From Arcobacter siniprincipis (lineage in GTDB: Bacteria > Campylobacterota > Campylobacteria > Campylobacterales > Arcobacteraceae): a DNA stretch of 64,000 nt. The stretch lies in the NCBI RefSeq assembly GCF_048571125.1, contig NZ_CP182343.1:372001-436000 (forward strand), given 5' to 3'. The notes beneath the pieces are model-generated. The model saw only the letters and a program-made list of their open reading frames with translations. It searched no databases and was not told the DNA's origin. A program made the position numbers and the translations under genes. Below are positions 49,344 through 58,608 of this stretch, piece after piece (position 1 is the first letter of the stretch; each line of letters begins with the position of its first letter).

Positions 49344-51896
49344 TTATAAATTTTCTTTTGCATAAGCTAGTGCTTTTGCTTTTGCCTCATCTACTTTTGA
49401 TACATCTTTTCCCCCAGCTTGTGCGAAGTCAGGTCTACCACCTCCACCTCCGCCTACGATTGGAGCAATTTCTTTTATCCAATTACCAGCTTTGATATTT
49501 GTATTTTTACTTCCAGCTACAAGCATTACTTTGTCATCTTTTGCTTGGATTAAAAGTATTGCTACTTTTTCATTTCCATTTTTTGCATCATCAACTATTT
49601 TTTTGATATCACCATTTTTAACAATATCAACGATTACTTTTGTATCACCAATCATCTCTTCAGCTATTGGTGTAGTTGAGGCACTTTGAGCTTCAACTAC
49701 TTCTTGTTTTAAAGTTTTTATTTGCTCTTTTAGTTTTTTAATACCAGAGATTACATCAGTGTTTTTGATTTCACTTTCTATCTCATTCATTTTAGAAATT
49801 ATAGAATTAGTATATCTAATAGCAGCAGCTCCACAAACAGCTTCTATTCTTCTAACCCCTGCACTTACCCCTGATTCTTTTATAATATAAAAACTCCCGA
49901 TATCAAGAGCATTTCTTACATGTGTTCCACCACAAAATTCCACAGAAACATCGTCAAAGTTTACAACTCTAACCATATCTCCATATTTTTCACCAAACAT
50001 TGCAATAGCACCTTTTTGTTTAGCTTCTTCAATAGGAAGTTCTTCAACACTTCCTTTTAATCCTCTTGTAATCATAGAGTTAACTAAGTCTTGTACTTCT
50101 TCTATTTGTTCATTTGTCATAGCTTTTGGATAAGTAAAGTCAAATCTTAATCTTGAAGAATCATTTAATGAACCAGCCTGTGAAACAGTATCACCTAAAA
50201 CCATTTTAAGTGCACTTTGTAAAAGGTGAGTAGCACTATGGTGTTTTGCAACTTCATATCTATTTACTACAACTGCACTTACAACTTCACCTTTTTGTAA
50301 ACTTGAAGTTTCTACTTTTATTTTAGATAGATTTATTCCATGGAATTTTGAAGTCTCTTCAATAATCGCAATATGTTGTTTATCTTCTAAAGCTCCAATA
50401 TCCCCACTTTGTCCACCACTTGTAGCATAAAATGGTGTTTTATCAAGCATTATCCAACCAGTTTTCCCTTTTTCTAAAGAATCAACTTCCTTGAATTTTT
50501 CATCAAGTAGAGTAACGATAGTACTTTTATATGAAGTATTTTCGTATCCAACAAATTCATTTACCCCGTATTTTTCAAGTAACACTTTAAAATCACCTTC
50601 ACTAGCTTCATCTCCACTACCTTTCCAAGCAGCTTTAGCCTTAGCTTTTTGGGCATTCATAAGCTTATCAAAGGTTTCAATATCTACTTTTAAATCTTTT
50701 TCTCTTAACATATCTTCTGTTAAATCTAAAGGGAATCCATAAGTATCGTATAGTTTAAAAGCAACTTCACCTGAAAATAGTTTTTTTGTATTTACTAACT
50801 CATCATTAAATAAAGTCATTCCTGAAGCAATAGTTTTGAAAAATCTCTCTTCTTCAAGTTCTATTTGCTCTTTTATAAATGAACTTTGCTCTTTTAAATC
50901 TGTATAGTGTTCACCCATCATAGATATTAATACATCAACAAGTTTTGACATAAATGCTTCTCTAAAACCTAATAAATAACCATGTCTAACAGCTCGTCTA
51001 AGAATTCTTCTATTTACATAAGGACGACCTTCATTTCCAAATAAAATACCTTGAGAAAGCATAAATGATACAGCTCTTAAGTGGTCAGCAATTACTCTAT
51101 ATGAACCAATAGTCTCTTTTGTTGGTTGTTTCTTAGCTAATTTTGCTACTTCATTTACAAGTGGTTTAAAATTAGACGAATCAAAATTATTTAAAACACC
51201 TTCTTTTATGGCAATAACTCTCTCTAATCCCATTCCTGTATCAATTGATGGTTTTGGAAGTGGAGTTCGAACACCATTACTTTGTTCATATTGCATAAAT
51301 ACTAAGTTCCAGATTTCTAAAAATCTATCACCATCTCCACCTAAATAGTCTTCATCACTTCCAAAGTTTTCAACACCTTGGTCATAAAAGATTTCACTAC
51401 AAGGACCACAAGGACCTGTATCACCCATAGCCCAGAAATTGTCTTTATCTCCAAATCTTTTGATTCTTGTAGGGTCAATATGTTTTTTCCAAATATTAAA
51501 AGCTTCATCATCAGTTTCATGTATAGTTACCCATAATTTATCAATAGGTAAGGCTAGATTAACTGTAATAAATTCCCAAGCATAAGCTATAGCATCTTCT
51601 TTAAAATAATCACCAAATGAGAAGTTACCTAACATTTCAAATAATGTATGATGCCGTGCTGTATATCCTACATTTTCTAAGTCATTATGTTTACCACCAG
51701 CTCTAATACACAACTGACATGATGTTGCAGTTGGGTTTTTTGGGGCTGGAATAGCACCTGTAAATATGTCTTTAAATTGAACCATACCTGCATTTGTAAA
51801 AAGAAGCGTTGGGTCATCTGGGACTAGTGGCATAGAAGATATTACTTCATGTCCTTTGTTTTTAAAAAAATCTAAATACTCTTTTCTAATATCCAT
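49344..51896 (-). CDS. alaS: Alanyl-tRNA synthetase
   Basis: Class II synthetase of 850 residues with the full AlaS layout. Catalytic core (TNAGMVQFKDIFTGAIPAPK, ARHHTLFEMLGNFSFGDYF, NVGYTARHH), a tRNA-recognition helix region, the editing domain with the Zn ligands HHSATHLLQSALK and CGGTHV, and the C-terminal oligomerisation/DHHA1 domain ending GGGGGGRPDFAQAGGKD. The ATG at 51896 gives the family start MDIRKEYLDFF with GGAAA upstream. Confidence 0.97.
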   Translation of the reverse strand: MDIRKEYLDFFKNKGHEVISSMPLVPDDPTLLFTNAGMVQFKDIFTGAIPAPKNPTATSCQLCIRAGGKHNDLENVGYTARHHTLFEMLGNFSFGDYFKEDAIAYAWEFITVNLALPIDKLWVTIHETDDEAFNIWKKHIDPTRIKRFGDKDNFWAMGDTGPCGPCSEIFYDQGVENFGSDEDYLGGDGDRFLEIWNLVFMQYEQSNGVRTPLPKPSIDTGMGLERVIAIKEGVLNNFDSSNFKPLVNEVAKLAKKQPTKETIGSYRVIADHLRAVSFMLSQGILFGNEGRPYVNRRILRRAVRHGYLLGFREAFMSKLVDVLISMMGEHYTDLKEQSSFIKEQIELEEERFFKTIASGMTLFNDELVNTKKLFSGEVAFKLYDTYGFPLDLTEDMLREKDLKVDIETFDKLMNAQKAKAKAAWKGSGDEASEGDFKVLLEKYGVNEFVGYENTSYKSTIVTLLDEKFKEVDSLEKGKTGWIMLDKTPFYATSGGQSGDIGALEDKQHIAIIEETSKFHGINLSKIKVETSSLQKGEVVSAVVVNRYEVAKHHSATHLLQSALKMVLGDTVSQAGSLNDSSRLRFDFTYPKAMTNEQIEEVQDLVNSMITRGLKGSVEELPIEEAKQKGAIAMFGEKYGDMVRVVNFDDVSVEFCGGTHVRNALDIGSFYIIKESGVSAGVRRIEAVCGAAAIRYTNSIISKMNEIESEIKNTDVISGIKKLKEQIKTLKQEVVEAQSASTTPIAEEMIGDTKVIVDIVKNGDIKKIVDDAKNGNEKVAILLIQAKDDKVMLVAGSKNTNIKAGNWIKEIAPIVGGGGGGRPDFAQAGGKDVSKVDEAKAKALAYAKENL

Positions 51897-51998
51897 GTAA
51901 ATTTCCAATTATAATTTAAGAGCAAATATTCTAGCTAAAATATAATTTATTAAAGATTATATGCAAAAAAGTACAAGTTTATTTAAAGTTTAAGTATG

Positions 51999-52004
51999 TA
52001 TAAT
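51999..52004 (+). promoter_or_regulatory. -10 box of trxA
   Basis: TATAAT preceded by TG, 30 bp before the trxA ATG; the predicted start point is near 52011, giving a 24-nt leader with AAAGGAACG as RBS. Confidence 0.5.
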
Positions 52005-52034
52005 TTTTGAAATAATACACATAAAGGAACGTTG

Positions 52035-52352
52035 ATGGGTAAATATATAGAATTGACACAAGATAACTTTGAAGCAACAGTAAAAGAAGGAATCTCAATG
52101 GTAGATTTCTGGGCACCATGGTGTGGACCTTGTAGAATGTTAGCTCCAGTAATTGACGAATTAGCTGGTGATTTCGAAGGAAAAGCAAATATTTGTAAAG
52201 TAAATACTGATGAAGAGCAAGATTTAGCTGTTAAATATGGTGTTAGATCTATCCCTACAGTAATTTTCATGAAAGATGGAGAAGTTGTTGATCAAATGAT
52301 TGGTGCTGCTTCAAAACAAGCTTTCTCTGATAAGATTAACTCTTTATTATAA
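52035..52352 (+). CDS. trxA: Thioredoxin
   Basis: A 105-residue thioredoxin with the redox site WCGPC inside VDFWAPWCGPCRMLAPVIDEL, the cis-Pro loop VRSIPTVIFMKDGE and a normal length. It reduces cytosolic disulfides and, with the reductase just downstream, is the probable electron donor to the peroxidase at 660. The ATG at 52035 is chosen over the TTG 3 nt before. A strong terminator separates it from trxB, so each has its own promoter. Confidence 0.96.
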   Translation: MGKYIELTQDNFEATVKEGISMVDFWAPWCGPCRMLAPVIDELAGDFEGKANICKVNTDEEQDLAVKYGVRSIPTVIFMKDGEVVDQMIGAASKQAFSDKINSLL

Positions 52353-52370
52353 TAAATAATAAATACTTTT

Positions 52371-52404
52371 AAAAAGGGCAAGAGATTTTTTCTTGCCCTT
52401 TTTT
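52371..52404 (+). terminator. Intrinsic terminator after trxA
   Basis: AAAAAGGGCAAGA (52371-52383) pairs with TCTTGCCCTTTTT (52391-52403), a 13-bp stem running into T residues. This is the clearest terminator in the window. Confidence 0.88.
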
Positions 52405-52549
52405 TATTTCTAATATTAAATTTCCTTTAAAAAAAGATTCTAAAAAATAAATCAATTGCATACTTAATCTATATTAGTGTTTAATACGACAAATATTATT
52501 AAAGGATAAAAATTATCTTTTAAAGAATTAACTAAAAGGAAAGAAGAAG

Positions 52550-53479
52550 ATGTTAGATTTAGCGATAATCGGAGGCGGACCAGCAGGATTAACAGCAGGT
52601 TTGTATTCAACAAGAGGTGGATTAAAAAATGTAACGATGTTTGAGATGGGTATGCCAGGTGGACAAATCACAGGAAGTAGTGAAATAGAGAATTACCCAG
52701 GACAAGTAGAAATAATAAGTGGGATGGACTTGATGGAATCATGGCCAATTCAAGCTATGAGATTTGGCTTAAAACATGAGATGAATCAAGTAATTAAAGT
52801 AACAAAAACAGGTGAAGTGTTTACAGTAGAATTAAGTGATGGGACAAAACAAGAAGCAAAATCAGTATTGCTAGCAACAGGATCAGTTCCAAAAAAAGGT
52901 GGATTTAAAGGAGAAGATGAATTTTTCGGAAGAGGAGTATCAACTTGTGCCACTTGTGATGGGTTCTTTTATAAAAATAAAGAAGTAGCAGTAATAGGAG
53001 GAGGAGACTCAGCTTTAGAAGAAGCAGTTTACCTTTCAAAGATGTGTTCAAAAGTATATTTAGTGCATAGAAGAGATACATATAGAGCAGCACCAAGTAC
53101 AATAGAACATATGAAAGCTTGTGAGAATATAGAAGAAGTAAGTAATGTAACAGTAGAAGAAGTATATGGAGATGTTACAGGAGTACTAGGAATAAAAGTA
53201 AAAAGTAAAGAGACAGGTGATATAAGAGATTTAGCAGTACCAGGAGTATTTACATTTGTAGGAAGAGATGTATTAAGTGATAGCTTAAAACAAGAAGATG
53301 GAAGTTACCTATGTGAAGTAAATGAAGCAACAGAAGTAGTGGTAGATTTAAAGATGAGAACAAATGTACCAGGATTATATGCCGCAGGTGATGTAAGAAT
53401 AGATGCAGCGAAACAAGTAGTATGTGCAGCTGCTGATGGTGCTACTGCTGCTGTTAATATTATTGAATATGTTGGTTAA
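52550..53479 (+). CDS. trxB: Thioredoxin reductase
   Basis: A 309-residue NADPH-dependent flavoenzyme that reduces thioredoxin. FAD motif IIGGGPAGLTAGLYSTRGG, redox site CATCDG, NADPH motif VIGGGDSALEEAVYLSK followed by VHRRDTYRAAPS (Arg-rich, NADPH-type), and the C-terminal FAD motif LYAAGDVRIDAAKQVVCAAADGATAA. Codons up to about 53425 end mostly in A (Val nearly always GTA, Gly GGA, Thr ACA), while the last 16 codons prefer T-ending forms; this differs from trxA and other neighbours. Confidence 0.96.
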   Translation: MLDLAIIGGGPAGLTAGLYSTRGGLKNVTMFEMGMPGGQITGSSEIENYPGQVEIISGMDLMESWPIQAMRFGLKHEMNQVIKVTKTGEVFTVELSDGTKQEAKSVLLATGSVPKKGGFKGEDEFFGRGVSTCATCDGFFYKNKEVAVIGGGDSALEEAVYLSKMCSKVYLVHRRDTYRAAPSTIEHMKACENIEEVSNVTVEEVYGDVTGVLGIKVKSKETGDIRDLAVPGVFTFVGRDVLSDSLKQEDGSYLCEVNEATEVVVDLKMRTNVPGLYAAGDVRIDAAKQVVCAAADGATAAVNIIEYVG

Positions 53480-53510
53480 AATAAGTATTTATATATTAAA
53501 TGACTCTCAA

Positions 53511-53542
53511 AAGGAGATAAAGTAGACTTTCTTTATCTTCTT
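53511..53542 (+). terminator. Terminator after trxB
   Basis: AAGGAGATAAAG (53511-53522) with CTTTATCTTCTT (53531-53542), 12 bp with one G-U pair, followed by a pyrimidine-rich stretch. Confidence 0.6.
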
Positions 53543-53644
53543 TCTTCCTTAAATTATAAAATTAAAGAAATAAATTTAAAAATGTCACACTAATGCCATA
53601 TCAAACATATATCATTTCATAAATAACGAAATGAAAGGTTTATT

Positions 53645-55051
53645 ATGAGCAATAATATGAAAATGGCGCTTCCAATTTTAGTCGCAATTATTGTCGCACT
53701 TCTTCCTACACCTGAAGGTTTAGCAGTAGATGCACAATATTTCTTTGCAGTATTCTTAGGAGTAATTGTTGGTTTAATCTTAGAACCAATTCCACCTGCA
53801 CTAATAGGTTTAGTGGGTGTTGCTTTTTCTGCAACATTTGGATTAGTTGGTGATAGTGCAAAAGCTTCAGCAAAATGGGCTTTAAGTGGTTTCTCTAATG
53901 GGGTTATATGGTTAATTTTTGCAGCATTTATGTTTGCTCTTGGTTACAAAAAATCAGGACTTGGTAAAAGAATCGCATTGATTTTGGTTAAAAAATTAGG
54001 TAAAACTACTTTAGGATTAGGATATGCAGTAGCATTTGCAGATGGAATCCTTGCTCCTTTTATGCCTTCAAATACAGCAAGAAGTGCAGGAACAATTTTC
54101 CCTATTGCTATTAATATTCCACAAATGTTTGATTCATTACCAGATCATGAACCACGAAAAATAGGATCATATATCTCTTGGGTAGCTATTGCTGCAACTT
54201 GTGTGACAAGTTCTATGTTCTTAACAGCACTTGCACCAAACTTACTTGCAGTCTCACTTGTTGAAAAAAATATTGGTGTCTCAATTAGTTGGGGTAGTTG
54301 GTTTGGTACTTTAGCAGTTATTATGATTCCATTGTTTTTATTAGTACCATACCTTGCTTATTTAGTATATCCACCAGAACAAAAAGTATCACCAGAAGCT
54401 CCAACATGGGCAGCTAAACAACTTAAAGAAATGGGTTCTATTACTAAAAAAGAAATCACAATGTTATGTTTAGGTATGTTGGCTCTTGCAATGTGGATTT
54501 TTGGTGGTCAAATTGGTGTAAATAGTACAGTTGCAGCTATTGCTGTACTTTGTTTACTTGTATTATTCGATGTAATTAATTGGGAAGATGTTATTACGAA
54601 TAAAGCAGCAATAAATGTATTTATTTGGTTTGCAACACTTGTAGCTATGGCTTCTGGTCTTAAAGAAGTTGGTTATCTAAAATGGGCATCTGGATTAATT
54701 TCTACTTGGTTAGTTGGAATGGATCCAATAATGATTGGAGTTGTACTATTAGTATTATTCTTCTTATTCCATTACTTATTTGCAAGTGTTACAGCTCACA
54801 CAGTAGCATTATTACCACTATTTTTAGGAATAGCAGCAAATTTAGTTCCAGTTGAAATGCTTCAACCACTAGCTATTCTTTTTGTAGGATCATTAGGTCT
54901 TATGGGTATTATCACTCCATATGGAACAGGTCCATCACCTATTTGGTATGGAGCTGGATATATATCACAAGCTACTTGGTGGAAATTAGGTTTTATTTTT
55001 GGAGCTATATATTTAGGAGCTTTAGTTGCTCTTGGATTTGTAATCCTATAA
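53645..55051 (+). CDS. DASS-family (SLC13-like) anion transporter
   Basis: A 468-residue polytopic transporter for di- or tricarboxylates (succinate, malate, oxoglutarate, tartrate or citrate in relatives). The family signature SNTARSAGTIFPIAINIP in the first half, its pseudo-repeat GIITPYGTGPSPIWYGAGY in the second half, and ASVTAHTVALLPLFLGIAA are all visible. It is closest in feel to the oxoglutarate/malate and tartrate/succinate exchanger group, but the exact substrate is not decidable. AAAGG precedes the ATG. It is followed by a terminator and then a two-component system that may regulate it. Confidence 0.9.
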   Translation: MSNNMKMALPILVAIIVALLPTPEGLAVDAQYFFAVFLGVIVGLILEPIPPALIGLVGVAFSATFGLVGDSAKASAKWALSGFSNGVIWLIFAAFMFALGYKKSGLGKRIALILVKKLGKTTLGLGYAVAFADGILAPFMPSNTARSAGTIFPIAINIPQMFDSLPDHEPRKIGSYISWVAIAATCVTSSMFLTALAPNLLAVSLVEKNIGVSISWGSWFGTLAVIMIPLFLLVPYLAYLVYPPEQKVSPEAPTWAAKQLKEMGSITKKEITMLCLGMLALAMWIFGGQIGVNSTVAAIAVLCLLVLFDVINWEDVITNKAAINVFIWFATLVAMASGLKEVGYLKWASGLISTWLVGMDPIMIGVVLLVLFFLFHYLFASVTAHTVALLPLFLGIAANLVPVEMLQPLAILFVGSLGLMGIITPYGTGPSPIWYGAGYISQATWWKLGFIFGAIYLGALVALGFVIL

Positions 55052-55064
55052 AACAGTTATCTTT

Positions 55065-55096
55065 AAAAATGGTGTCACACTTTGGCACCATTTTTT
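55065..55096 (+). terminator. Intrinsic terminator after the anion transporter
   Basis: AAAAATGGTG (55065-55074) pairs with CACCATTTTT (55086-55095), followed by T residues. It separates the transporter from the kinase gene, which begins at 55122. Confidence 0.8.
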
Positions 55097-55121
55097 AGAA
55101 ATTTTGACTATAATTTCTACT

Positions 55122-57287
55122 ATGAAAAAACTTCTAATATTTTTAGTCTTCCAGACATTCCTTTTCTCAAATAGTTCGATATTGATAATTAATTCATATC
55201 ACAAAGGTTATGAATTTAGTGATAGCATTATAAATGGCATTGAAAAAGTCATATATCCCCATTCAAATATTGATGTAAATATTTTGTACATGGATTCTAA
55301 AAGAGTTACTTCAAAAGAGTATTACGAAAGTCTAGAAAAGCTTTATCGAGTGCAATTAAAAAATAGAAAGTATGATTTAATAATTGCAGTTGATAGATTT
55401 GCTTATGATTTTGTATTAAGTATTTATAAAGAGTTTTTTAAAAATGAACCAATTCTTGCCGTTGGAATAGAAAATTTTTCTGTTAAAAAAGCAGAACATT
55501 ATGGCGTAAAAGATAAAGTATCAGCTCTTTTAGAAAAAAGAGATTTAAAAGGTAATGTAGACATTATAAGAACGATTTTTCCAAGTATTAGAAAATTATA
55601 TATTATAAATGACAAAAGTCCAAATGCACAACATACTGAACCACTTATTGAAAAGTTAATAAAGGACTTTAACAATAAGTTTGACATTGAATATATAATT
55701 GAAGATAATTTAGAAATTCTGAAAAAGAAATTTTCTAAAAAAGAAGAAAATAGTGCGGCACTTTTTATAAGGTTTTATAAAAATAAAGATGGGAAACTAT
55801 ATAAAAATCAAGAGATAGCAGATTTTATAAAAAATGCACAAATACCTATTTTTGTAACAGATTCTATTTTTATAAAAAAAGGTGCAACTGGTGGTAAAGT
55901 AATTGATTTAAATGATTTTGGTAGACTATCAGGGGAAATGGCCTTAGATATATTAAATAAAAAATCTCATAAGATAATTACTTATAAAGATTTAACTTAT
56001 ATATTTGATTCTCAAAAATTAAGTGAGTTTTATCTTCCTGTTGACGGCTTATCAATTCCTTACAAATTAATTAACAAAAGACCTACCTTTTATGAAAGAC
56101 ATAGGGGATTTATAAATTTTGTATTTACAATTTCACCTTTTTTGCTTTTTTTAATATTAGGACTTGCTCATAATATTTATATGAGAAAACAAGTTGAAAA
56201 AGACTTAAGAAGAAGAATTGACTTTGATGAAGCACTTTTAAATGCAATTGAAAGTCCAATATTTTGGCAAGATTTTAAGGGAGTAGTTGTTGATTCCAAT
56301 AAAACTTTCTGCAATCTTTTAGGTGTGAAATGTAATGATTTATATGGAAAAAAACTTGAAGATTTTAATGAAATTAGAAATGTTCAGAAAATTATAAAAG
56401 CAATAGATAATTATAATTTAAACATAGAAGAAAATAATGAATTTAATTTTATTGATAGTAAAAGAAAAAAGAAAATTTTTCTTATAAAACAAGAAAGATT
56501 TAAAGATGAAAAAACAAAATCTGAAGGTTTTGTTACTATTTTTACAGATATTACAAAAGAAAGAGAAGTAGCTATAGAAAAACAAAAAAATAGACAATTT
56601 ATTATACAGCAAAGTAAATTAGCTGAAATAGGTGAAGTCTTTTCTTCAATTGCACACCAATGGAAATCTCCTCTTGTAGAAATAACAGCAATTGCACAAG
56701 AACTTTTTTATACAAAAAAATGTGAGCAAGTAAAAGAAGATGATAGTTTTGTAAAAGATATTATGAATCAAGTATCATATATGACAAATACTATAAATGA
56801 GTTTCAAAAATTTATTATGCCCTCTAATAAAAAGGTTGAGTTTAATATAAAAGAAGCTGTTGAAAGAATGCTTGAAATAATACATCACAATATTAAGTAT
56901 AATAGTATTAATATAAATTTGGATATAAGAGAAAATACAAACTTAAATGTATATGGCTATAAAAATGAGTTTATGCAATCATTTCTAAATATTGTAAATA
57001 ATGCAAAAGATGCTCTTTTAAATAATGATTATAAAAATAGAAAAATACAAATAAAAGTTTTTAATGAAGATAAAAAGTTAATAATAACAATAAAAGATAA
57101 TGCGGGTGGAATAAATGCTAAAAGTATGGATAAGATTTTTGGAGCATATTACACAACAAAAGAAGATGGACATGGTATTGGATTGTATATGACAAAAGTG
57201 ATCATTGAAGATAAAATGAATGGTCAAGTCTCTGTTGAAAATATAGATGGTGGTGCTATGTTTACTATAAAACTGGAACAAAATTGA
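55122..57287 (+). CDS. Sensor histidine kinase with ABC-type substrate-binding sensor domain (copy A)
   Basis: A 721-residue membrane kinase. Signal/first helix (1-16), a periplasmic domain of the ABC substrate-binding type (about 20-320: ILIINSYHKGYEFSDSIING, KYDLIIAVDRFAYDFVL, KLYIINDKSPN, IPIFVTDSIFIKKGATGG), and a membrane helix (INFVFTISPFLLFLILGLAHNIYM). A PAS domain follows, then His512 in SSIAHQWKSPLVEI and the ATPase domain (NIVNNAKDALLNN, DNAGGINAKSMDKIF, GHGIGLYMTKVII). The ATG at 55122 restores a proper signal peptide. It is paralogous to the kinase at 58605 and couples to its regulator by a TGATG overlap. Confidence 0.93.
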   Translation: MKKLLIFLVFQTFLFSNSSILIINSYHKGYEFSDSIINGIEKVIYPHSNIDVNILYMDSKRVTSKEYYESLEKLYRVQLKNRKYDLIIAVDRFAYDFVLSIYKEFFKNEPILAVGIENFSVKKAEHYGVKDKVSALLEKRDLKGNVDIIRTIFPSIRKLYIINDKSPNAQHTEPLIEKLIKDFNNKFDIEYIIEDNLEILKKKFSKKEENSAALFIRFYKNKDGKLYKNQEIADFIKNAQIPIFVTDSIFIKKGATGGKVIDLNDFGRLSGEMALDILNKKSHKIITYKDLTYIFDSQKLSEFYLPVDGLSIPYKLINKRPTFYERHRGFINFVFTISPFLLFLILGLAHNIYMRKQVEKDLRRRIDFDEALLNAIESPIFWQDFKGVVVDSNKTFCNLLGVKCNDLYGKKLEDFNEIRNVQKIIKAIDNYNLNIEENNEFNFIDSKRKKKIFLIKQERFKDEKTKSEGFVTIFTDITKEREVAIEKQKNRQFIIQQSKLAEIGEVFSSIAHQWKSPLVEITAIAQELFYTKKCEQVKEDDSFVKDIMNQVSYMTNTINEFQKFIMPSNKKVEFNIKEAVERMLEIIHHNIKYNSININLDIRENTNLNVYGYKNEFMQSFLNIVNNAKDALLNNDYKNRKIQIKVFNEDKKLIITIKDNAGGINAKSMDKIFGAYYTTKEDGHGIGLYMTKVIIEDKMNGQVSVENIDGGAMFTIKLEQN

Positions 57288-57943
57288 TGAAAATATTAGT
57301 ATTAGAAGATAATGAAAGACTTAGCAATGTGATAAAACAAGCCTTAGTTAGTGAAAACTATAAAGTTGATTGCTTTTATGATGGCGAGGAAGCTGCTGAA
57401 GCTTTAGGTAATGGTTATTCTTGCTTTATTTTAGACATAAATGTTCCAAATTTAGATGGAATAACTGTTTTAGAATATATTAGATTTAATCATGCAAAAA
57501 CACCTGTTATTATTATAAGTTCTAATCATGATTTGGAAAAAATACAAAAATCATATGAAGGTGGATGCAATGATTATTTAAAAAAACCATTTTATATATT
57601 TGAACTTGTTCAAAAAGTAAAAAAACTCTGTTCTCTTCCTAAAATGTTTTTAAAATTTAGTGAAGATTGTAAATATGACTTTATAAATCGTCGATTATTT
57701 AAAAATGAAATTGAACATGAACTTACAAAAAAAGAGATACTTTTTTTGGAATTATTTTCAAATAATTTACATCGTGTCGTAACCTATGAAGAGCTTGAAG
57801 AATACGTATGGGAGGGCGAAGAAACAACCCTCGTAAATATAAGATCAATGATAAAAAGGTTGAGAAAGAAACTCCCTGAAAACAGTATAATTATTATTAA
57901 AGGAATAGGATATTCTTTAAGTAAAGCAGTTTTTATTTCATAA
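57287..57943 (+). CDS. OmpR-family response regulator (copy A)
   Basis: A 218-residue regulator: receiver domain with Asp50 (FILDINVP), Ser/Thr switch region IIISSNHD and Lys in YLKKPF; C-terminal winged helix ending MIKRLRKKLPENSIIIIKGIGYSL. Partner of the kinase just upstream (shared A in TGATG). It converges on its paralogue at 57946, with only 2 bp between stop codons. Confidence 0.94.
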   Translation: MKILVLEDNERLSNVIKQALVSENYKVDCFYDGEEAAEALGNGYSCFILDINVPNLDGITVLEYIRFNHAKTPVIIISSNHDLEKIQKSYEGGCNDYLKKPFYIFELVQKVKKLCSLPKMFLKFSEDCKYDFINRRLFKNEIEHELTKKEILFLELFSNNLHRVVTYEELEEYVWEGEETTLVNIRSMIKRLRKKLPENSIIIIKGIGYSLSKAVFIS

Positions 57944-57945
57944 AA

Positions 57946-58608
57946 TTATTGTTGTTCTGGAATTTGACTTGCATCTATTGAGTATCCAATTCCTTTTACG
58001 ATTTTGATAGCTTTTTCTGGAATTTTTCTTCTAATTCTTTTTACAAGTGCACGAACATTCATAAGGGATGTTTCTTCTCCTTCCCATACATAGTCTTCAA
58101 TTTCATTAAAACTAAAAACTCTATGAATATCTTTAGCAAGTAACTCTAAAAAAAGAATCTCTTTTTTTGCTAATTGAATTTCTTCTTCATCTTTAACTAA
58201 AAAATGTTTATTATAATCAAAAATATAACCATTGCCCAAATCTAACAATGTAGATTTAACTTGACAAAGTTTTTGTACTTTTTGAATAAGCTCATACATG
58301 AAAAAAGGTTTTTTTAAATAATCATCACACCCAATTTCATATGACTTTTGAATCTTTTCTAAATCATGATTAGAGCTAATTATTATTGCAGGTACCTCGC
58401 TATGATACATTCTTATGGATTCCAAAATTGTAATTCCATCTATTGTTGGAACATTAATATCTAGAATAAAACAGGAATAACCATTTGTAATCATTTCTAA
58501 AGCTTCTGCTCCATCATAAGTAGTATCAACTTGATACCCACTTTTACTTAATGCTTGTTTTATTAAATTGCATAATCTTTCATTATCTTCTAAAACTAGT
58601 ATTTTCAT
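57946..58608 (-). CDS. OmpR-family response regulator (copy B)
   Basis: A 220-residue regulator with the same layout as copy A and long identical blocks (MKILVLEDNERL, NGYSCFILDINVP, IIISSNHDLEKIQKSYE, EDYVWEGEET-LMN-like, KGIGYS). Asp50 is the phosphoacceptor. Second gene of the kinase-regulator pair on the minus strand; its ATG overlaps the kinase stop by 4 nt. DNA-binding helix residues differ from copy A (VRALVKRIRRKIPEK against IRSMIKRLRKKLPEN) only modestly, so the two may share targets. Confidence 0.94.
   Translation of the reverse strand: MKILVLEDNERLCNLIKQALSKSGYQVDTTYDGAEALEMITNGYSCFILDINVPTIDGITILESIRMYHSEVPAIIISSNHDLEKIQKSYEIGCDDYLKKPFFMYELIQKVQKLCQVKSTLLDLGNGYIFDYNKHFLVKDEEEIQLAKKEILFLELLAKDIHRVFSFNEIEDYVWEGEETSLMNVRALVKRIRRKIPEKAIKIVKGIGYSIDASQIPEQQ

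Noticed and set aside
52905..53102. Leucine-rich antisense ORF in trxB
   Set aside because: Created by the A-ending codon bias on the coding strand; no RBS and no plausible protein.
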